Counted from the stretch's first letter, positions 41,992-51,250 are shown. The stretch: 64,000 nucleotides of DNA from JACVRM01 sp963755085 (GCA_963755085.1 CAVWIN010000008.1:62001-126000), one strand, 5' to 3'. Notes: a model not told the origin generated them from the letters alone. Made by a program: numbers and translations.

Positions 41992-43380
41992 GTGCCGAAG
42001 CGCGTGCTGCTCCGCGGCGGCGACGTCCTGACCATGGATCCCGGCCTCGGCGACGTCTACGGCGGGGACGTGCTGATCGAGGACGACCGCATCGCGGCGG
42101 TCGGGCCGGGCCTCGACGTCGGCGACGCGGAGACGATCGAGTGCGACGGATGTATCGTCATCCCGGGCTTCATCGACTCCCACCGCCACACCTGGGAGAC
42201 CGTGATCCGCGGCATCGCGCCCGACGTCAGCCTCGGCGGCTACTTCGACGTCGTCCTCGACCAGCTCGCACCGGCCTACCGCCCCGAGGACGTCTACGCC
42301 GGCAACTACCTCGGCTCGCTCGAGGCGATCGACGCCGGCGTCACGACCCTCCTCGACTGGTCGCACATCAACAACACGCCCGAGCATTCCGACGAGGCGA
42401 TCCGCGGGCTGCGCGACGCGCGCCTGCGCGCCGTCTACTGCTACGGCAACCCGAACACGAGCCTCGCCGACTGGTGGTACACGAGCACGCTGGAGTCGCC
42501 CGAGGACATCCGCCGCGTGCGCGACCAGTACTTCTCGAGCGACACCGGCCTGCTCACGCTCGCGATGGGCACGCGCGGCCCCGGCTTCTGCACGGACGAG
42601 GTCGTCCGGCACGACTGGGAGCTCGCCCGCGACGTCGGAGCGCCGATCAGCGTCCACGTCGGCATGGGCCCCTACGCCGGACGCTTTGCCATGGTCGAGA
42701 ACCTCGAGCGGCTCGACCTGCTCTACCCGGGCACGACGTACATCCACTGCAACTACCTCTCCGACGACGAGTTCCGGCTGATCGCCTCCAGCGGCGGCAA
42801 GGTCTCGATCTCGCCGTCGGTCGAGATGATCATGGGCCACGGGACGCCGCCCACCGCCAGGGCGCTCGCCCACGGCCTCCGCCCCAGCCTCTCGATCGAC
42901 GTGGTCACGACCGTGTCCGGCGACATGTTCACGCAGATGCGGTTCCTCTTCGCGTCCGACCGGCTCCTGTCGCACGAGGCGGCCTTCGCCGCGGGCAGCG
43001 AGACCGAGCCCGAGCTGCTCACCAGCCGCCAGGTGCTCGAGTTCGCGACCATCGAGGGCGCGCGCGTCTGCGGGCTCGAGGACCGCACCGGCTCGCTCAC
43101 GCCGGGCAAGCAGGCGGACGTCGTCCTCATCCGCGGCGACGACACCAACACGTACCCGGTCATCGACCCGGTCTCGACGGTCGTGCTCCAGGCGGACACG
43201 CGCAACGTCGACACCGTGCTCGTCGCCGGCGAGCCGCTGAAGCGCGGCGGGCAGCTCGTCGGCGCCGACCTCCGCCGCGCCCGCGACGAGGCACGCTCGT
43301 CGCTCGACCATCTGCTGCGCCACACCGAGGTCCAGCCGCACTGGGTCCAGCGCGCTCGTTCAGTGGAGGTAACAGGTTGA
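41992..43380 (+). CDS. Amidohydrolase / cytosine- or SAH-deaminase-like enzyme
   Basis: The 462-residue metal-dependent amidohydrolase has the HxH ligands in DSHRHTWETV near residue 61, the third His in VHVGMG, a fourth in YIHCNYLSDDE and the Asp region LSIDVVTTVSGD, so its metal site looks intact. It belongs to the group that includes guanine and SAH deaminases and triazine hydrolases, which hydrolyse C-N bonds in heterocycles. GTG 41992 is fixed by GGGAGGAGG two bases upstream. It is followed by a ribose-type ABC importer and 2-oxoacid dehydrogenase genes. The substrate is likely a nitrogen heterocycle, not resolved. Confidence 0.88.
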   Translation: MPKRVLLRGGDVLTMDPGLGDVYGGDVLIEDDRIAAVGPGLDVGDAETIECDGCIVIPGFIDSHRHTWETVIRGIAPDVSLGGYFDVVLDQLAPAYRPEDVYAGNYLGSLEAIDAGVTTLLDWSHINNTPEHSDEAIRGLRDARLRAVYCYGNPNTSLADWWYTSTLESPEDIRRVRDQYFSSDTGLLTLAMGTRGPGFCTDEVVRHDWELARDVGAPISVHVGMGPYAGRFAMVENLERLDLLYPGTTYIHCNYLSDDEFRLIASSGGKVSISPSVEMIMGHGTPPTARALAHGLRPSLSIDVVTTVSGDMFTQMRFLFASDRLLSHEAAFAAGSETEPELLTSRQVLEFATIEGARVCGLEDRTGSLTPGKQADVVLIRGDDTNTYPVIDPVSTVVLQADTRNVDTVLVAGEPLKRGGQLVGADLRRARDEARSSLDHLLRHTEVQPHWVQRARSVEVTG

Positions 43381-43442
43381 CGAGGGCCGTTCAGCCTCCC
43401 TACACTCGCGCCGGTTTGTCGCAGCGGAAGCGTGGGGTCTAA

Positions 43443-43473
43443 CGATGGCGCACTCCTGGGGGAGGCGCCATCG
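43443..43473 (+). terminator. Hairpin between amidohydrolase and importer genes
   Basis: CGATGGCGC (43443-43451) and its exact complement (43465-43473) enclose a 13-base loop containing CCTGGGGGAGG. The hairpin lies 62 bases past the amidohydrolase stop and 41 before the start of the binding protein. It may partially end transcription or stabilise the downstream message so that binding protein is made in excess. There is no U-run. Confidence 0.5.
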
Positions 43474-43514
43474 CCATTGGCGGCCGCAGCACCTACACAG
43501 GAGGGTTGGTTGAA

Positions 43515-44537
43515 GTGAACCGCTCGTTTGCTCTACCTCGCATCGGTCTCGTCGCCCTGATGGCGACGGCGCTCATGGCAGTCGCGGCGCTGTTCATCGC
43601 CGCGAACGCCGCATCGGGTGCGCCGTCCCGCACGGCGGCGACGACGAACGTCGCGTACCTGTCGTTCGCCGTCGCCAACAGCTACGACGCGCCGATGCTC
43701 GCGGCCGCGAAGAAGGTCGCCTCCAAGGGCGGCGCGAAGGTCACCGTCTTCGACGCTGCCAACGATCCGAAGAAGCAGCTCCAGCAGTTCCAGACGGCGA
43801 TCGCCGCGAATCAGTACCAGGCGATCATCGTCCAGCCCATCTACGGGCCGCAGCTGCTCCCGACGGTCAAGCAGGCGATCAAGGCCGGGATCAAGGTCGT
43901 GAACATCGACCAGATCCTCGGCACGAACCCGGCGACGGCAGCGCCGCCGGTGCCCGGCATGTCCGGGAACGTCGTCTTCGTCCAGACGCAGATCGGCCAG
44001 AAGCAGGGCAAGCTGCTCGTCGCCGCCTGCGCCAAGATCCAGGCGAGTCCGTGCACAGTCGGCTACCTGTACTCGGTCAAGGCGTCGTCGCTCGACGCCG
44101 CGATCCGCAAGGGCGTCGACTCGGCCATCAAGGGCCACAACATCAAGATCGTCGCCGAGGGCGAGACCTTCTACCAGCCGGCGAACGCGCTGAAGGCCGC
44201 GCAGACGATCCTGCAGGCGCACCCCGACATCAACGTGATCATGGGCGCCGACCAGGGCGCGACCGGCGCGCAGCAGGCGCTCAAGGGCAACAAGAACGTC
44301 ACGCTGATCGGCTACGGCGGCGGCGGCGTGGGCCTCGCGCGCGTGAAGTCGGGCGCGTGGTTCGGCACGGTCGTCCAGCGGCCGGCGACCGAGGGGCAGC
44401 GGGGAATGGAGTGCGCGCTGAAGGCGGTCAAGACCGGCAAGGGCTGCGGCGGCATCGACGTCCTCGCGGGCCTGCCCAACGGCGGCGTCGTCACGAAGGC
44501 GAACGCCTCCAAGTTCAAGGCTGAGTGGCCGGGGTAG
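43515..44537 (+). CDS. Ribose-type ABC importer substrate-binding protein
   Basis: The 340-residue exported protein has an N-terminal membrane/signal segment (IGLVALMATALMAVAALFIAA) ending near ASGAPS, without a lipobox Cys. It belongs to the periplasmic-binding-protein family used with ribose/galactose-type importers (VAYLSFAVANSYDAPMLAAA, NQYQAIIVQPIYG, NVIMGADQGATGAQQAL). AGGAGGG at 43499-43505 is nine bases from GTG 43515 and excludes the TTG at 43506. The ligand may be a sugar, nucleoside or other polar molecule; the neighbouring amidohydrolase argues for a nitrogen-containing one. Confidence 0.9.
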   Translation: MNRSFALPRIGLVALMATALMAVAALFIAANAASGAPSRTAATTNVAYLSFAVANSYDAPMLAAAKKVASKGGAKVTVFDAANDPKKQLQQFQTAIAANQYQAIIVQPIYGPQLLPTVKQAIKAGIKVVNIDQILGTNPATAAPPVPGMSGNVVFVQTQIGQKQGKLLVAACAKIQASPCTVGYLYSVKASSLDAAIRKGVDSAIKGHNIKIVAEGETFYQPANALKAAQTILQAHPDINVIMGADQGATGAQQALKGNKNVTLIGYGGGGVGLARVKSGAWFGTVVQRPATEGQRGMECALKAVKTGKGCGGIDVLAGLPNGGVVTKANASKFKAEWPG

Positions 44538-46057
44538 CACCTCCCGGCCCCGACGACGAGAGTCGTCCGTATCTGCAGTGCCTGGACGTCGCCAAGCACT
44601 TCGGCGGCGTCCAGGCGCTCCGGGGCGTCTCGCTCGACATCACCCGCGGCTCCGTCCACGCCCTCGTCGGCGAGAACGGGGCCGGCAAGTCCACGCTCGG
44701 CCGCATCGTCTCCGGCGCGCTCGCGCCCGACGGCGGCCGGCTCGTCTTCGACGGCGAGCCTGTCTCCTTCCGCTCGCCGCGCGAGGCCCTCGAGCACAGG
44801 GTCGCGGCGATCGCGCAGGAGCCGTTCGTCGTCCCGCAGCTGACCGTCGCGCAGAACGTCTTCCTCGGCGTCGAGCCGTCGAGCGCCGGGGTGCTGCGCG
44901 GCCGGAAGCTCTACGCGGCCTACGACGAGCTCGCCGCCCGCGCGGGCTTCGAGCTCCCGGGCCACGCGCCGGCCGGCCGGCTCCGCACCGGCGAGCAGCA
45001 GAAGGTCGAGATCCTGCGCGCGCTCTCGCGCGACGCGCAGCTGATCGTCATGGACGAGCCGACCGCGGCGCTCAGCGCCGGCGAGACGGAGCAGCTGCAC
45101 GCAACCATCCGCTCGCTCGTCGCGGGCGGGACGACGATCGTCCTGATCTCGCACTTCCTCGGCGAGGTGCTCGAACTCTCGGACACGGTCACCGTGCTGC
45201 GCGACGGCCACCTGATCCGCACCGCGCCCTCGTCCCGCGAGACGGAACAATCCCTGGTCGAGGCGATGCTCGGCCGCCCGCTCACCTCGACGTTCCCGGC
45301 GAAGCAGCCGCCGCCGCCGGACGCGCCGGTGCTGCTCACCGTCGACGGCGTGACCGCGCCAGGGGTCGCGAAGGCCAGCTTCGTCGTGCGCGCGGGCGAG
45401 ATCGTCGGCATCGCAGGGCTCGTCGGCGCCGGGCGCACCGAGCTCGCCCGGGCGCTCTTCGGCGCCGCCAAGCTGTCGGCCGGCACGGTCGCGCTCGCCG
45501 ACGGCACCGAGCTTGGCCGCAGCCCGAGCCGCAGCCTGTCCGGCGGGCTCGCGCTCGTCCCGGAGTCCCGCAAGGACGAGGGCCTCCTGTTCGGCCGCTC
45601 TGCGATCGAGAACACGACGCTCTCTCGCCTCGCCCGGTTCGCGCGCGCGGGAGTGGTCCGGCGCGGGCCCGAGCGCAGGGCGGCCCGCGCGATGCTGGAG
45701 CGCTGTGACGTCCGCGGCGTGTTCGGCGCGCCGGTGCAGAGCATGTCGGGCGGCAACCAGCAGAAGGTGCTGCTCGCGCGCACGCTGTTCTGCGAGCCGC
45801 AGGTGCTGATCGCCGACGAGCCGACGCGGGGCGTCGACGTGGGCGCCAAGCGGGCGATCTACGACTTCCTCGCCGAGTTCGCCGCCGACGGCCGCAGCGT
45901 GATCCTGATCTCGTCCGAGCTCGAGGAGGTGCTCGGCCTCGCCCACCGGATCCTGGTCATGCGCCGCGGGCGGATCGTCGCCGAGCTCGCGGGCGGCGAG
46001 ATGACCGAGAACGCGATCCTGCGCGCCGCGTTCGCGGACGACTCGGCGGCGGCGTGA
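44525..46057 (+). CDS. Ribose-type ABC importer ATP-binding protein (two cassettes)
   Basis: The 510-residue protein has two ATPase cassettes as in RbsA/MglA. The first has Walker A GENGAGKST and Walker B LIVMDEPTAAL. The second has a relaxed P-loop (GLVGAGRTELAR) and the signature SMSGGNQQKVLLAR with LIADEPTRGVD. The first cassette's signature is reduced to LRTGEQQKVEI. It starts at GTG 44525, 13 bases inside the binding-protein gene. It energises import through the permease downstream. The unusual first-cassette signature (no LSGG) is normal for many members of this group. Confidence 0.93.
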   Translation: MAGVAPPGPDDESRPYLQCLDVAKHFGGVQALRGVSLDITRGSVHALVGENGAGKSTLGRIVSGALAPDGGRLVFDGEPVSFRSPREALEHRVAAIAQEPFVVPQLTVAQNVFLGVEPSSAGVLRGRKLYAAYDELAARAGFELPGHAPAGRLRTGEQQKVEILRALSRDAQLIVMDEPTAALSAGETEQLHATIRSLVAGGTTIVLISHFLGEVLELSDTVTVLRDGHLIRTAPSSRETEQSLVEAMLGRPLTSTFPAKQPPPPDAPVLLTVDGVTAPGVAKASFVVRAGEIVGIAGLVGAGRTELARALFGAAKLSAGTVALADGTELGRSPSRSLSGGLALVPESRKDEGLLFGRSAIENTTLSRLARFARAGVVRRGPERRAARAMLERCDVRGVFGAPVQSMSGGNQQKVLLARTLFCEPQVLIADEPTRGVDVGAKRAIYDFLAEFAADGRSVILISSELEEVLGLAHRILVMRRGRIVAELAGGEMTENAILRAAFADDSAAA

Positions 46058-47046
46058 GCACGCACGCCTCGCGCGCATTCGGCTGGTGGCCGGAGCGGCT
46101 CGGCTGGGACCGTGTGCGCGGGCTCGGAATCCTGATCCCGTTCGCCCTCCTCTTCGGGCTGCTGAGCTGGAAGAGCTCGCACTTCGCGACGCGCTCCAAC
46201 CTGCTCAACATCCTCGACCAGCAGTCGGCGACGCTGATCATCGCCGCCGCCGGCACGCTGGTGATCGTCGCCGGCGGCATCGACCTCTCGGTCGGCTCGA
46301 CCTACGCGCTGGCGGCCGTCGTGATGGCGCAGGTCGGCCAGCACCACTCGGCGACGCTGGCAATCGCGCTGGCCATCGGCGCCGGCCTGGCCGTCGGCCT
46401 CTGCAACGGTCTGATCATCACCGGCCTGCGCATCAACGCGCTGATCGCGACCCTCGCCGCGGCGTTCATCGTCGGCGGCCTCGCCAACCTGATAGCCAAG
46501 GGCAACCTGCTCGTCCTCTACGACTCCGAGGGCAACATCAAGCAGGCCTTTGCACGCGTGTCGAACACCGTCTGGTTCGGGGTGAACACCTCGACCTGGA
46601 TCATGGTCGTGGTCGTCGTCCTGCTCGGTTTCCTGCTCGCCGCCACGACCGCCGGCCGCTACATGTACGCCTCCGGCGGCAATGCCGAAGCGGCGCGCCT
46701 CGCGGGCGTGCGCGTGAACTGGATCCGCGTGCTGACATTCGCCTTGAGCGGCACCGCGGCCGCGTTGGCGGGCGTGATCGACACGTCGCGCATCGGCAGC
46801 GCCCAGGCGTCGAGCGACAACACGACGCTCGCCTTCACGGTGCTCGCAGCGATCGTCGTCGGCGGCACCAGCATCCTCGGCGGCGAGGGCGCCGTCTGGC
46901 GGTCCGTGGTCGGCGTCCTCCTGATCGCCTTCATCGGCAACGGCTACGTGCTGATGGGCTGGGACCCGCTCTACCAGCAGATCACGACAGGTGCGATCCT
47001 GCTGGGAGCGGTGGCAATCGACGCGCTGGCGAGGAGGCGAGGCTGA
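46054..47046 (+). CDS. Ribose-type ABC importer permease
   Basis: The 330-residue membrane protein has about nine hydrophobic spans and the RbsC/BPD_transp_2 features GGIDLSVGSTYALAAVV, NGLIITGLRINALIATLA and GGTSILGGEGAVWRSVVGV. It starts at GTG 46054 overlapping the ATPase stop (GTGA), and its stop overlaps the E1alpha start (TGATG). It would act as a homodimer with the two-cassette ATPase. The direct coupling to a dehydrogenase gene suggests that the imported compound is turned into a 2-oxoacid in the cell. Confidence 0.93.
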   Translation: MSTHASRAFGWWPERLGWDRVRGLGILIPFALLFGLLSWKSSHFATRSNLLNILDQQSATLIIAAAGTLVIVAGGIDLSVGSTYALAAVVMAQVGQHHSATLAIALAIGAGLAVGLCNGLIITGLRINALIATLAAAFIVGGLANLIAKGNLLVLYDSEGNIKQAFARVSNTVWFGVNTSTWIMVVVVVLLGFLLAATTAGRYMYASGGNAEAARLAGVRVNWIRVLTFALSGTAAALAGVIDTSRIGSAQASSDNTTLAFTVLAAIVVGGTSILGGEGAVWRSVVGVLLIAFIGNGYVLMGWDPLYQQITTGAILLGAVAIDALARRRG

Positions 47047-48008
47047 TGGCGACGACCGAGACTGCGCAGCTCGACGCTGCCACCGCGCGCGAGCTCTACC
47101 GGCGCATGCTGTTGATCCGCGGCGTCGAGGACCGCGTCCAGAGCCTCTTCCTGCGCGGCGAGGTGTACGGCACGACGCACCTGTACAGCGGCCAGGAGGC
47201 GGTCGCCGTGGGCTTCGCGAGCGTGCTCCGCGAGGGCGACCGGATCGCCTGCACCTACCGCGGCCACGGGCACCTGCTTGCGATGGGCAGCGACCCCGAA
47301 GCGCTGCTGGCCGAGCTGCTGGGCCGTGAGACGGGCCTCAACGGCGGCCGCTCGGGCTCGATGAACATGGTCGACCCGGAGCACGGCGTGCTCGGCTCCT
47401 ACGGCATCGTCGGCGGCTCGATCGCCGCCGCCACCGGCGCGGGGCTGGCGCTGCGCGGCACCGGCCGGGTCGCGGTCGCGTATTTCGGCGACGGCGCGAT
47501 CAACCAGGCCTACTTCTACGAGTGCCTGAACTTCGCGAAGGTGTTCCAGCTGCCGGTGCTATTCGTCTGCGAGAACAACGGCTACGGCGAGTACACGCCG
47601 TTCGAGGCGGTGACGCCGGGCGGCATCGTCCCGCGCGCGGCCGCGCTCGAGATCCCGGCCGGCCAGATCGACGGCATGGACATCCGCGCAACCCGCGCCG
47701 CCGCGGCCGAGATCACCGCGCGCGTGCGCGAGGGCGGCGGCCCGGAGTTCGTGGAGGCGATCACCTACCGCTTCGTCGGCCACTCGCGCAGCGACCCCGG
47801 CAAGTACCGGCCGGAGGGCGAGCTCGACCGCTGGCGCGAGCGCGACCCGCTCGTCGTCGCGCGGAACGCGCTCGGCCTGGACGCCGGCGAGCTCGACGCC
47901 GTCGAGGCCGAGGTCGCGTCCGAGCTGGAGCGCATCGAGGCCGCCGCGCTCGCGGCGCCGTTCCCAGAGAGCATCTCGATCCCGGAGTTCAATGAACACA
48001 ACGGCTGA
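47046..48008 (+). CDS. 2-oxoacid (acetoin/pyruvate-type) dehydrogenase E1 alpha subunit
   Basis: The 320-residue protein is the thiamine-diphosphate-binding half of a heterotetrameric E1. The TPP motif runs from FGDGAINQAYFYECLNF to the paired asparagines in CENNGYGEYT. THLYSGQEAVAVGF and TYRGHGHLLAMG are the substrate and loop regions, and FVGHSRSDPGKYR contains the usual phospho-loop histidine. The short length and motif set match the acetoin dehydrogenase AcoA type more than branched-chain E1. ATG 47046 shares a base with the permease stop. The substrate is inferred only by family. Confidence 0.9.
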   Translation: MATTETAQLDAATARELYRRMLLIRGVEDRVQSLFLRGEVYGTTHLYSGQEAVAVGFASVLREGDRIACTYRGHGHLLAMGSDPEALLAELLGRETGLNGGRSGSMNMVDPEHGVLGSYGIVGGSIAAATGAGLALRGTGRVAVAYFGDGAINQAYFYECLNFAKVFQLPVLFVCENNGYGEYTPFEAVTPGGIVPRAAALEIPAGQIDGMDIRATRAAAAEITARVREGGGPEFVEAITYRFVGHSRSDPGKYRPEGELDRWRERDPLVVARNALGLDAGELDAVEAEVASELERIEAAALAAPFPESISIPEFNEHNG

Positions 48009-49146
48009 AACCGTCGTCGACGTCACGATGCCGAAGCTCTCCGACTCGATGGAGGAGGCGACCGTGCTCGCGTGGCTGAAGCGGCCGGGTGAGGCCGTCG
48101 AGCGCGGCGAGCCGCTCGTCGAGGTCGAAACCGACAAGGCGACCGTCGTCTACGAGGCGGAGGCGAACGGCGTCCTCGACGAGATTCTCGTCGGCGACGG
48201 CCAGACCGCCGCGCTCGGCGCGCCAATCGCGCGGCTGCGGACCGGGGACGCAACCGCCGCCGCTCCGACGCCCGCTCCCGGACCCGCACGGAAGCCCGGT
48301 CGCGCACGCGCGACGCCAGTCGCCCGGAAGCTCGCGAACGAGCGCGGCGTCTCGCTGGACGGCGTCGCCGGCTCCGGGCCTGGCGGCCGCATCGTCGCCG
48401 CCGACGTCCCGGCCGGGAGCGCGGACGGCGCGCCGCTGTCGGGCCGCGGCGCGGCAACGCCCGTCTCCCCCACCCCGACCCAGCGCACGATCGCCCAGCG
48501 CATGGCGGCCTCGCGCGCGTCCATCCCGGAGTTCACCGTCGAGGCCGAGATCGACATGGACTCGGCCGCGCGCCTGCGCGAGGAGCTGCGCTCCGCCGGC
48601 GCCGACCCGGTGCCCTCGTTCAACGACCTGCTGATCCGCGCGGTCGCGCTCGCCCTGCACGCGTTCCCCGCGCTGAACGCGACGTACGAGAACGACCGCC
48701 CTGTTCGCCACAGCCGGGTCAACGTCGGCTTCGCGGTCGACGCGGGCGACGCGCTGATCGTGCCGACGGTCTACGACGCGGACACGAAGTCGGTGCCGGA
48801 GCTCGCGCGTGAGACGCGCGAGCTCGCCGAGGGCGCCCGGAGCCGCACGCTGAGCCCCGCCCAGCTGGGCGACGGCACCTTCACCGTCTCCAACCTGGGC
48901 ATGCTCGGCGTCCGGCGCTTCAACGCGGTCATCAACCCGCCGCAGGCGGCGATCCTCGCCGTCGGCGAGGTCGCCGAGCGGGCAGTCGTCCGGGACGGCG
49001 CGGTCGTGCCGCGGCCGGGCATGGACGCGTCGCTCTCGTGCGACCACCGCGTCGTCTACGGCGCCGAGGCGGCGCGCTTCCTCGCCGAGGTGCGCCGCCT
49101 GCTCGAGCACCCGTCCCTGCTCCTGATGGCATTTCCCCCGGCGTGA
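47992..49146 (+). CDS. Dihydrolipoamide acyltransferase (E2)
   Basis: The 384-residue protein has one lipoyl domain (lipoyl Lys49 in EVETDKATV), a proline/alanine linker, a peripheral-subunit-binding domain (ATPVARKLANERGVSLDGVAGSG) and the acyltransferase core. The core's end reads SCDHRVVYGAEAARF: the active-site His is kept, but the Asp of the classical DHRxxDG motif is Tyr. The gene lies between the E1 alpha and beta genes, overlapping E1alpha by 17 bases and E1beta by a GTGA. It would pass the acyl group to CoA. No E3 gene is in the window, so the general cellular lipoamide dehydrogenase must serve. Confidence 0.92.
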   Translation: MNTTAETVVDVTMPKLSDSMEEATVLAWLKRPGEAVERGEPLVEVETDKATVVYEAEANGVLDEILVGDGQTAALGAPIARLRTGDATAAAPTPAPGPARKPGRARATPVARKLANERGVSLDGVAGSGPGGRIVAADVPAGSADGAPLSGRGAATPVSPTPTQRTIAQRMAASRASIPEFTVEAEIDMDSAARLREELRSAGADPVPSFNDLLIRAVALALHAFPALNATYENDRPVRHSRVNVGFAVDAGDALIVPTVYDADTKSVPELARETRELAEGARSRTLSPAQLGDGTFTVSNLGMLGVRRFNAVINPPQAAILAVGEVAERAVVRDGAVVPRPGMDASLSCDHRVVYGAEAARFLAEVRRLLEHPSLLLMAFPPA

Positions 49147-50105
49147 GCGAGATCGAGTTCCGCGAGGCCGTCCGGCAGGCGCTCGACGAGGAGCTGGAGC
49201 GCGACGAGCGCGTCTTCCTGATGGGCGAGGACGTCGCCGTCGCCGGCGGCGTGTTCGCCGTCACGCCCGGCCTGCTCGAGCGGCACGGCCCCGACCGCGT
49301 GATCGACACGCCGATCTCCGAGCTGGCGATGACGGGCGCCGCCTACGGGGCAGCGCTCACCGGCAAGCGGCCGGTGCTCGAGATCATGTTCGGGGACTTC
49401 CTGGCGCTGTCCATGGACTCGCTGATCAACCAGGCGACCAAGTACTGGTTCCTCACGGGCGGCCGCCAGAGCGTCCCGCTCGTCATCCGCTCGGTGGTCG
49501 GCGGCGGCGGGCGCTTCGGCGCCATCCACTCGCAGATGCCGGTCTCCTGGCTGATGGGCATCCCCGGGCTGAAGATCGCCGCACCGGCCACGCCGGCCGA
49601 CGCGAAGGGCCTGCTGAAGGCGGCGATCCGCGACGAGAACCCGGTGATCTTCTTCGAGCACAAGCGGCTCTACTCCGTGAAGAGCGCCGTCAACGGCGAC
49701 GTCGTGCCGCTCGGCCGCGCGCAGGTCGTGCGCGAAGGCGGCGACGTCACGCTCGTCAGCGCGATGAAGGGCATGCACGACTGCCTCGCCGCAGCCGAGC
49801 AGCTCGCGGGCCAGGGTGTCCAGGCCGAGGTCATCGACCTGCGCACGATCCGTCCCGTCGACCTGGATACGGTGCTCGCCTCCGTGCAGAAGACGAACCG
49901 CATCGCCGTCGTCGAGGAGGGGCCCCTGACCGGCGGCTGGGCCGGCGAGGTGCTCGCGCTCGTCACCGAGCATGGCCTCGGCGACCTCGACGACGCGTGG
50001 CGGATCACGACCCCGGACTCGCCGATCCCGTACAGCCCTGCGCTCGAGGACGCGCACCTGCCCGGCCCCGAGCGCATCGCCCGTGAGGTGCTCTCGCGGC
50101 CGTGA
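49143..50105 (+). CDS. 2-oxoacid (acetoin/pyruvate-type) dehydrogenase E1 beta subunit
   Basis: The 320-residue transketolase-like subunit has EFREAVRQALDEELERD at the start, MGEDVAVAGGVF, DTPISELAMTGAAYGAA and the pyrimidine-side Glu. IMFGDFLALSMDSLINQATKY and VEEGPLTGGWAGEV are typical of AcoB/PdhB. It pairs with the product of the gene at 47046 to decarboxylate a 2-oxoacid or cleave acetoin. GTG 49143 overlaps the E2 stop, and its stop overlaps the GTG of the MFS gene. The order alpha-E2-beta is less common than alpha-beta-E2. Confidence 0.93.
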   Translation: MSEIEFREAVRQALDEELERDERVFLMGEDVAVAGGVFAVTPGLLERHGPDRVIDTPISELAMTGAAYGAALTGKRPVLEIMFGDFLALSMDSLINQATKYWFLTGGRQSVPLVIRSVVGGGGRFGAIHSQMPVSWLMGIPGLKIAAPATPADAKGLLKAAIRDENPVIFFEHKRLYSVKSAVNGDVVPLGRAQVVREGGDVTLVSAMKGMHDCLAAAEQLAGQGVQAEVIDLRTIRPVDLDTVLASVQKTNRIAVVEEGPLTGGWAGEVLALVTEHGLGDLDDAWRITTPDSPIPYSPALEDAHLPGPERIAREVLSRP

Positions 50106-51250
50106 ATCGCCGGGCCGCGGCCGGCGGCCTCGGCCTGGGCCTCGGCGCCGGCTTCAACATCTCGACCGTCGGCCCGGCAGCCGACGTGCTCGCTTCCCAG
50201 TACGGCGTCCGGCTCGGCGTGATCGGCTTCCTCACGACGGCGCTCTTCGCGACGCACCTCGCGTCGCAGCTGCCGGGCGGCCGGCTCATCGACCGCCACG
50301 GGGCTCGCACGATGGGGATGCTCGCGCTGGCGGTGATCGTCGCCGGGAACGCGCTGGCGCTGACAACCGGGATCCTCGGCGTGGGCATCGCCGGCCGGCT
50401 CGTGACGGGGCTCGGCACCGGCGTGGGCTTCATCGCCGGGAGCAACTACGTCCGCGCGAAGCTCGGCACCCCGACGGCGCAGGGGCTGTACGGCGGCTTC
50501 AGCGTCGGCGGCGCCGGGCTCGCGATCGCGCTCGTACCGCTCGCCGCGCTCTCCGTCGACTGGCGGGCGCCGTACCTCGCCGGCCTCGTCATGGCGGCCG
50601 TCTTCCTCGTCGTGCTGTGGGCGGCGCCGGCGGACGACGTGCACGCCGGGGCATTCCGCGGCAACCCCTGGGCGATGCTGCGCGACCGGCGCCTCTACCC
50701 GCTCGCCGTGATCCACACGGCGTCGTTCGGGTTCAGCGTCATCCTCGGCGTCTGGACGGTCTCGCTCTTCGAGCATGACGGCTACCGGAGCGAGATTGGC
50801 GGAGTCATCGGCGCGCTCACGCTCCTGGGCGGGCTTGTCACGCGGCCGCTCGGCGGCCGGATGATGGAGCGCTGGCCGCGGCAGACCCCGCGCTATGTCG
50901 AGCTGAGCATGCTGGCCGCGGCCGGCGGCACGGTGCTGCTGCTCCTCGACGTGCCCATCCCGGTCCGCGTGCTCGGCGCGGCCGTGCTCGGCCTCGCTGC
51001 CGGCATCCCGTTCGCCTATGCGTTCACCCGCGCGCAGCAGATCCGCCGCGACGCGCCCGCGCTCGCGACCGGCTTCGTCAACAGCTGCGCGACCCTGGCG
51101 ATCCTCGTCGGGGCGCCGCTCCTCGGCTTCACCTTCGCGCTGCCGGGCGAGGGTGCAATCGGCTTCGCCGTCGTCGCCGGGCTGTGGGCGGCGGCCGCCC
51201 TCTCGCTCCGAGGCGAGAGGACGGCAGACGCCCTCGTGGATACCGTCTGA
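50102..51250 (+). CDS. MFS transporter
   Basis: The 382-residue protein has about 12 membrane spans and the major-facilitator loop motif GGRLIDRHGARTMG between spans 2 and 3. LVTGLGTGVGFIAGSNYVRA and GGLVTRPLGGRMMERW (the repeat of the loop motif) are visible. It is the last gene of the rightward operon, starting at GTG 50102 inside the E1beta stop. The substrate may be a product or further nutrient of the same pathway. The gene ends in a two-sided hairpin. Confidence 0.9.
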   Translation: MNRRAAAGGLGLGLGAGFNISTVGPAADVLASQYGVRLGVIGFLTTALFATHLASQLPGGRLIDRHGARTMGMLALAVIVAGNALALTTGILGVGIAGRLVTGLGTGVGFIAGSNYVRAKLGTPTAQGLYGGFSVGGAGLAIALVPLAALSVDWRAPYLAGLVMAAVFLVVLWAAPADDVHAGAFRGNPWAMLRDRRLYPLAVIHTASFGFSVILGVWTVSLFEHDGYRSEIGGVIGALTLLGGLVTRPLGGRMMERWPRQTPRYVELSMLAAAGGTVLLLLDVPIPVRVLGAAVLGLAAGIPFAYAFTRAQQIRRDAPALATGFVNSCATLAILVGAPLLGFTFALPGEGAIGFAVVAGLWAAAALSLRGERTADALVDTV

